Assembly (NCBI GenBank): GCA_029876055.1
Contig: CM056879.1
Location: 558,001-622,000, forward strand
Source: Madurella fahalii
Lineage: Eukaryota > Ascomycota > Sordariomycetes > Sordariales
Reading direction: 5' to 3'
DNA length: 64,000 nt
Shown here piece by piece: positions 57,479 to 64,000 of this stretch. Made by a program: the position numbers and the translations under genes. The notes under the pieces were generated by a model. It had not been told where the DNA came from and ran no database searches. It worked only from the letters and a program-made list of their open reading frames with translations. Every line of letters begins with the position of its first letter. Position 1 is the stretch's first letter.

Positions 57479-60400
57479 TCACACTCTAGCTCTATCCGCG
57501 GCTGCCCTTGCTTCCTCGTCAGACCCTTCATTAACCTCGGTCAGGTATTGCTTGAACTTGATAGTCATGTCGCAAATCTACTTGAAATCTTCTTCCTCTA
57601 ACGTAGCAATCTCTCCCTCTGCCTTCTCCGACTTGGGCTTCGTGTGGAATCGATACTCGGCCAGCGCGACGGCAGTTTGGAAGGCTGGCGGTATATGAGT
57701 TAAGCATGTCATGATGCATGGGCAGTAACGGTTACCCTTACCGTTTCGAATCTCTCGCCTATTCCAGTTCATCTGGGCCATCCGCTTGTTTTCCAATATG
57801 TAGCGCCGTACCGATTTCTCGATTCTCATAATCAAGCCCCGCTCCGTCTCCAACTTATTAAAGAATTAGTTCCAGATCTTCTTACGGTACTCGTCATCAA
57901 GACCCTGGTAGTAGATGATGACGTGAATACGAGAAATAATAGCATCGTCAAACTTTCCCATACAGTTACTGGTAAGGAATAGAATGCCTTGATAGTATTC
58001 AATCTCGCGAAGGAAGACTATAAAGTATTTACAAAGGTTAGATACCCGGGACCAGGATAGGGATACCAAAGTTCCTTACTCGAGACAAGACTGTTTCGTT
58101 TTAGATCGCTATCCTAACGTCTCTCAAGGAAGACGTCTGCCTCGTCGATCAGCATCATAGCGCCCTATTTATAGGCAAGCTGGAGCCAGTAACGCAGATT
58201 CAATTCCATATAGACCTCTTCGGTACCGATATCGCCGCACGTCAAGGCTAGTAAAGGGCGTCCTGCAAACTCAGTAATACACTCTGCAGCGTTGTTAGTA
58301 ACAGGAAACGCGGAGCTAGGACCCGTAGGTATCCCCCAAAAATAAATGGGGGTGACGTACCGGCAGTCTATATATCCGTCCGAAAGAAAGTTGTTATCAG
58401 CATACTGCGCACTAGGTTAAGCAGTTGAGGGGGAAACTCACAAAGGTTTTCCCAACCCCAAGTCCCCTATATAGAAGAAAGACTAAACCTTCACCCTTGT
58501 TCTTGATAAAGTCCGCACTCCAGACCTATAAGCTGCCGCCAGCATACTCTGGGTCGGTATACTTGTACACCAATGCTTTGATCATCATCTTACACTCATT
58601 TGGCATAACGAGCCGGCCAAATAGATTCTTGTCCGGTGTAACGGGATAGCAGTATCGAATGTCGAGCGTTTCTAGGTACCAAGATGGTTAGTAGGTATTT
58701 ATCCTACAAGATACAGGACTTTATCCTACCCCAGACACGCATACTAAACACAAATCCCTTGAGTTTCCGGGAACAGAGCATATAAGCAATACGCAGACCA
58801 GAATCGTCCACAAAATTGCCGATACTTTTAACACTGAGGTTGTCGTAGGTCGCTCCGGCTATATAGAGCACCTTCGACTGCTTCTCCTCGACCTTGGTGT
58901 AGTTACTGTAGTTATAGACCAGGATGTTTAACATGGAGTTGATAAACATACAGTCCGGCGTGTTTCCCGGGATGCTGTAATACGACGCTGGATCGGCATA
59001 CGCCCGACCCTCGACCTTACAGGGGAAATGGTTAGAAATCACGGATCTGCTTCGAGTTATAGCAAGAATCTTCGCATACCGGTTTTCTACCCGGCTTAAA
59101 GGGCTCGCCTCGGTACTCGACCTGTTTGCCCACCAAGTGATCAACCCATTTCTTCTCTCTTTCATCCAGCGAGGCACGGAGTTTAGCCCCGTCTGATTGG
59201 TCCCAGATCCTACAAGGCACCACAATCAACGACGTAATACGTTTCTCCCCCTTAAACGGCCGGATAAATGCCTTGTACCAGGCTCGGGAAATGCACTCGC
59301 CGTTGAAGTCAAGATACCAGAGGTTGATGACGCAGTCGCAGTTGATATTGGTTGAAGAGAGGGAGAACCCCTCTATCTCTACCGAGTCCACAACGTAGGC
59401 ATCCTCCGCCTTATCCGACCTGATATATACAGTGTCTCCCGGTCGAAACAGATACCACATCATGCGGAAGGTACAAACTGGTTCATCCCGCGCATAGCAC
59501 TCGCGCTCTTTGGTAATAGGATCCTTGAGAATCTTGTTAACGAAGCTCAAAACGAGTCTCACGTGAATGCGGGTTTCGCGGGCCACTGAACTAGTATCGT
59601 CGCCTGGGCTAGCAGCAGCGACATCTTCGGCGGCTCCATTTACAACGAGATTGGTCTTATCAGTATTATCAGCTTGCTGTACGTACTTCTCAAGCTCCTC
59701 GAGATGATGGCCGATGATGTAGAAGGGCTCGTTAAGCTCCAGTTTACCGCTCTCAAGCTTGTCCTGCATGTCGTACAACAGGACCGACTTAAGGGCGTCG
59801 ATAAACAGGCTGGACAAGATTTCGATCTTGGTGTATTTGATAGCCACAGATATCTTCGGATTTCCTATGATAGAGCCCTTCTCCCGGAACTCTGGTGGTC
59901 CGAAATAACCTAGAGCCAGGTGGTTGGGGAAGACCGTGGTGTGTAGCACTGTGGTGGTGATGAAAACCGTCTCTTTGTTGCGGGTTAGGCTTTTGCTGAG
60001 GGCTCTATTACGTTCCCTCGAGAGTCGGAAAGGGCGGTCCCAGGTTTCGGACATAATATGGCCGTTGTCGAGGTCTCGATATTCGACACAGTGGCCCACC
60101 TTGAGGTGTGCAGGGATTTCACCCATCTCGTCCTCTTCGCCCTCTTCGCTCTCGGCCTCGTCTGCAGCTTGGACCTCGTCGCTATTGCCTGGGTCCTTGC
60201 TATCAGGGCTGTTGCCGTCATCTCCGTTCTGACCGCAGCATGGGGACTTGGCCCGCGGACCGACTCTGGCGAGATTCTGGCTGTACGATGGACATACCAT
60301 GATGCCGAAGCAAAGCACGTTCGAGTGCGGGTGGCCATTTTCCGGACAGTAGAGCGTGGCCGTCAAGATTGACGTCTTCGTTACGCCGTTATCAACTTCA

Positions 60401-60681
60401 TCCTGTTTCTGAGGCCCCCCTTCGACGGTTTCAGTAAACCCGTCGCCTTGTAGTGGGCAGTCTGTAGAGGATGGTGGAGTTGGCTGCGAGAGGCTGCTGT
60501 CGCTGCCTGAGGACGAGTTGGAAGGAGCAGATTCAATTGCGTTGGTCTCCGATACAGTTGGTGGGCAGTCGCCATCCTGAGTACGGATGGGTCCTTTCTG
60601 TTCTGGGTCCGATATGATGTTGTTTGTTTGCCTGCCCTCTCCAGTGAACTCCGAACTGGCGTTGCTTAGGGAGGTGGGCAA
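57479..60681 (-). pseudogene. DUF7025-AAA ATPase gene with premature stops
   Basis: Recognisable over its full length. A disordered N-terminus (from 60681, no ATG at the frame start) leads to HCVEYRDLDNGHIMSETWDR, EPVCTFRMMWYLFRPGDTVY, an intron 59079-59016 (KP|VEGRAYADPASYY) and another 58729-58672 (RVW|ETLDIRYCY). Then come VWSADFIKNKGEGLVFLL, the P-loop RGLGVGKT (about 58450), RPLLALTCGDIGTE, Walker B MLIDEADVFLERR, YYQGILFLTSN, FDDAIISRIHV and the lid with AFQTAVALAEYRF. Walker A and B residues are intact, but five in-frame stops interrupt it, at 58528-58526, 58167-58165, 58116-58114, 57868-57866 and 57580-57578. Against family sequence at least four fit Gln or Trp codons changed by one transition. 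I infer repeat-induced point mutation. Confidence 0.8.
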
Positions 60682-60699
60682 ATACTACGACCGAAACAG

Positions 60700-61261
60700 A
60701 GCTCCTCGCTCCGTCGTCTTCGCTGTTGAGTAAGGCGTGTACCACGGGGAAAGTTCTTGGCCGGGTTCAGTGAGAAGATTAAACCATGGAAGGTCGGTTG
60801 AGCAAATGGGAAAGGAGCAATTGGGAGGAAGAGGGGCAGCTAGGTCTGGTTTGGTGAGTGCGGCTCTAGCGCTCCCTACCGAGTTCTTTGGGACACCATC
60901 TTTTTTGGACTATCTACCGTATCTCGGCACCCCCCAAAGATACAAGGAGTTCCTGCCTATCTCGGCAATTCGGATACAGGCTTTGCTCTTCATCTAAGGC
61001 TGACACCAGAGAGGTTAACGACAGCATACCACTGGCCCGACAAGACGACACTAGGACGGAACGGGATGCCGACCGAGCGAGAACCGCTCCATCATGGCCA
61101 ATCTAGGGGTGAGATAAGGGACAAGGCTGCGACGTACATATCTGCCGGTTTGCCAATATTACGCTGTGGACGAATCCCTTCTCCAGATTGCCGCCCGTCC
61201 CGTTTGAAGACGTCTCCGGGATAGCTTATACTACCCCAGGCAGGCTGCCTCTCGGCGATCA
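60700..61261. other. Short intergenic region between two relics
   Basis: Separates the divergent starts of the AAA relic (minus) and the DUF7708 relic (plus). No gene recognised. Confidence 0.5.
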
Positions 61262-63593
61262 ATGGCGGCCGATCGGCCATCAATTGGCCTGCACATTGAA
61301 ATGGAAATGCAGCCCACGTCAATTGCGTCTCGCCAGAAATCGCGACTCCCTTACACCAACCCGGACATAGATGCTGAGGAGCTCGACCCCGCCCTCCACA
61401 GGGTGGTTCGGAGATACAGCCTTATCGTGGCAGAGGAGAGACCGAGCGATCTGCTGAGCCAGGCTCTGGGCGCAAACGCCCGACATGAGATCGCAGAAGA
61501 ACAGCGACAGCGAGAGGAGAGTTGGCCCGCGTAGCTGCAAACCCAAGGATGCTATACCGACTATACACTGCTCCGCCTTGACAGGGCAAAACAAGAAATT
61601 GCAAAACGATGGAAGGCCTTCAATGCTGAGCATGCCGACCTACAGCTAGACGAGATGTTCAAGGAGGGTCGGGGTCCGCCCCGCATCGGTGACCTCATGC
61701 GAGCAGCCCAGGACGCGGAAGCGGCCTAGGAGCACAAGAAGGGATCCAGCGTTAGCAAGACAAAATCTGCCATTAAGAACTCATAAAAACCATGGACAGC
61801 CATTCCTATCTATTTAGCATCATCTCTAACGACGGCAAGTATACAAGTCTGATCACCGGTATACTGACATCGATAACCAAGGTGAGCCCCCAATTTCCCA
61901 TTACATCTGAGTAGGCGGTCCTCTTACATGCTTGCAGGCGTTTGTAAACCACAAAAGGATAGCCGAGCTGTTCTCGGAAGTCCTAGAAAGGATCGCCAAG
62001 GATCTCGCAATGGTAGGTGCGAGTGTCAGGGTATCGGATACCCCGGAAATGAGGCTCCTCGTTGTCGAGCTCTATGTCGCCGTATTCAACCTGCTCTGCA
62101 ATGCGATGAACTGGTACGGTGGCAGCGGTAAACGACGGTTTATGAAATCCTTTAGACAAGATTACACTGAGGACATCATGAAGAATACCGAGAAGGTCCA
62201 AGAGTCCTTGGGCCATATCAGGCTCAAGGCTGAATAGGCGGCGCAGTTTACCGTCCGGGACACATATCAGGCAGTACAAGATACCAACAGGGGTCTCCAG
62301 AGCGTGGTGGAGTCCGTAGTGAATTCCACCGTGGAATCCGTAGCGGAATCCGTCTATCAGAAACTGGAAGGGCGATTGTCAGCAGCGGGGGAAAAGAGCA
62401 GAAAAGAGCCCTCTACATCAACAGCAGCACTCGAGGAGGTGAAAGAGAACTTGCAACTCCTCCTGGATTTAGGCCGAAATGCTATAAGAACACTTATCGC
62501 GAACAGCTAAGCACAGCAGGGTAAGAGCCCAAAGTAGCGAGTATCCATGAATCCCGGCCTCCCAGTCTCGTAACTAACAGCGACATAAAGGTCAGAGAAA
62601 GTATCCTCCTAGAGGTGTCTTGGCCAGAGAGAGCAAAAAGCTGCTATCATACCGACACGTTACTGGGGTTGATAGGTATATAGCGGAAGGCTATAGCGAC
62701 ATAACTGATAGTAAGTTGAATACTGTCTACGCTTGATACAAAGGCCTAATAACAATTACTTGAAAGTATCCGACGCTTTAGATATAGCGTTTTTCTATAC
62801 CCGGGCAGAGATTCAGGAGATGTCAGCGCCTTTTTTGAAACTCTACTTCCAAAACGGGAGGTCCGAGGCCCTAAAATCGAGCGGTTCAATCTCCAAATCC
62901 TACTTGCCTTCCGAAGTCACCTACAAGATAACCAAATGGATGGGAGACTCCTCTTCCTCTTTTCTCTGGGTCGAGGGTCCGGCGGCGTTTACCCCGGCAG
63001 AGCGCCAGCTCTCCGCTATTGCGGTGCTGCTCTGCGAAGCGGCCTTGGACGGTGAAAACCCTATCCTATACATCTCGTTTACTCCCAAGAGAACCTACGC
63101 TGTAGAGGAACCGGGCGGCATGTCTCGATAAGAGAAGGTCTTGATCGCCATGCTCTACAGCCTTGCCGGATAGCTCATCCAGATGCTTCCCGAGGAGCTT
63201 AATGCTGCAGCGTAGAGCTTCGAGACGTATGTCTTTGCGAGCCTAAATGGATCTTTTGCTAGCGCATCCGCTGCGTTAGACCTTATCGAGTCCCTACTCG
63301 TATACGGGCCGCTAATGCTTATGATCATCCTCAACCGGGTGCAGGTGGCCGAGTGCCCTACCACAACACCGTACCTACAACGTCTCGTCCGGCTGCTAAA
63401 GGTACTTAGTTCGGATTACATTACCAAGGCCTTGTTTATTACACAGGGCAGCTCCCGAGCCCTCTCCGCTACGCTTGTTAGCTTGAAGGAGCAGGTGAGC
63501 GCGAGACGCATAGTGCAGGCCAAGCCAGGGCAGCCGCTCAGGGGATGGTCAAGCCTGGAGAATCTCAGAAGACCCGAGGAGCAAGCACAGTAA
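61262..63593 (+). pseudogene. DUF7708 STAND/NLR-type protein, broken by stops
   Basis: Pieces in order are PALHRVVRRYSLIVAEERPS, RLDRAKQEIAKRWKAFNAEH, MDSHSYLFSIISNDGKYTSL, then intron 61882-61937 and AFVNHKRIAELFSEVLERIA. MRLLVVELYVAVFNLLCNAM follows; this run is the N-terminal domain called DUF7708 in fungal STAND proteins. Next come a helical stalk (SVVESVVNSTVESVAESVYQ), an ATP-region-like SSFLWVEGPA, and EKVLIAMLYSLAG with LIQMLPEEL. There are in-frame stops at 61532-61534, 61727-61729, 62235-62237, 63129-63131, 63171-63173 and 63213-63215, and a one-base frame change just before 61790. No repeat domain is visible before the frame ends at 63593. Confidence 0.7.
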
Positions 63594-64000
63594 ACTGTAA
63601 ATAGCGGACGCGTGTGGCATCTTGACGGGGGCTCATTAGGACATTAATATACACGAAGCAGCCGAGTCTACAACTTTGTCAGGTATAGCGGTAATTCCAT
63701 ATATACCAGAAACTAACAATAGAAGCTATTGATTGTATTGGTTTTAGGAAGAGAGACGCTGATAACGCTTAAGAGATTTTCTATGCCTCCGGATTCCCAT
63801 CGCCAGAGAACCATTGTAGAGAAAAACCTCTCCCTTACAGCGTCGGATACATTAGTCCTGAACTGAACCGACTCAGATCCTACTCACTATCGGGAAACTC
63901 CAACGACCCTGTCTTCCAGAGTTCTCTGGAAGGAATTAACTCGATTGGGAAGACTTCGCCGGGGCTTTGCTCCATTGCCTTTTTATAAGCTACTTACTAA
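63594..64000. other. No feature recognised at right edge
   Basis: No frame or motif that I can support. A gene could begin beyond the window. Confidence 0.5.

Noticed and set aside
1..64000. CRISPR array, bacterial operon or phage content
   Set aside because: Spliceosomal introns and fungal gene families throughout; no direct-repeat/spacer array seen.

Overview
The window reads as nuclear DNA of a filamentous ascomycete, most likely a sordariomycete close to the Chaetomiaceae/Sordariales. Genes carry short GT-AG introns (about 54-220 bases) with CTAAC/CTGAC-type branch points. The laccase closely matches the Myceliophthora/Chaetomium type, and the families present (SesB-NACHT-WD, HET, DUF7025-AAA and DUF7708 proteins, GT31/DUF604, FucP-like MFS, CCC1) are typical of Pezizomycotina. 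Gene models were built by hand: splice sites were chosen so that reading phase closes and conserved family sequence runs across the joins.

Layout. 1-3.5 kb: a six-exon secreted laccase (minus). 3.5-11 kb: gene-poor DNA with homopolymers and small repeats, ending in a 5'-truncated Ulp1/deneddylase-like relic. 12.6-16 kb: a SYLF-domain protein and a HAD phosphatase, converging. 16.3-23.8 kb: a large NOD-like receptor (alpha/beta hydrolase-NACHT-WD) head to head with a fructosamine-kinase-like gene. 24-25.5 kb: degenerate repeats and a LINE endonuclease relic. 25.9-39 kb: a mostly ordinary block with a GT31-type glycosyltransferase, a 1153-residue basic low-complexity protein, a CCC1/VIT1 iron/manganese transporter, a four-helix membrane protein and a FucP-like sugar transporter. 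39.5-42 kb: two divergent paralogous small cysteine-rich secreted proteins. 42-44 kb: a chromodomain ORF and a VIT/VWA-protein scrap.

45-63.6 kb is an accessory, subtelomere-like section rich in self/non-self recognition families. It holds a broken NACHT-zinc finger-ankyrin NLR, an uncharacterised 443-residue protein, a HET-domain protein, a DUF7025-AAA protein whose ATPase motifs are eroded although its frame is open, a block of degenerate telomere-like repeats, a second DUF7025-AAA gene broken by stop codons, and a DUF7708-STAND relic broken the same way. The stops in the last two are of the kind produced by repeat-induced point mutation (CpA to TpA). The most interesting story is this decaying immune-type cluster around an interstitial telomere-like tract, with one member that may survive as a pseudo-ATPase.
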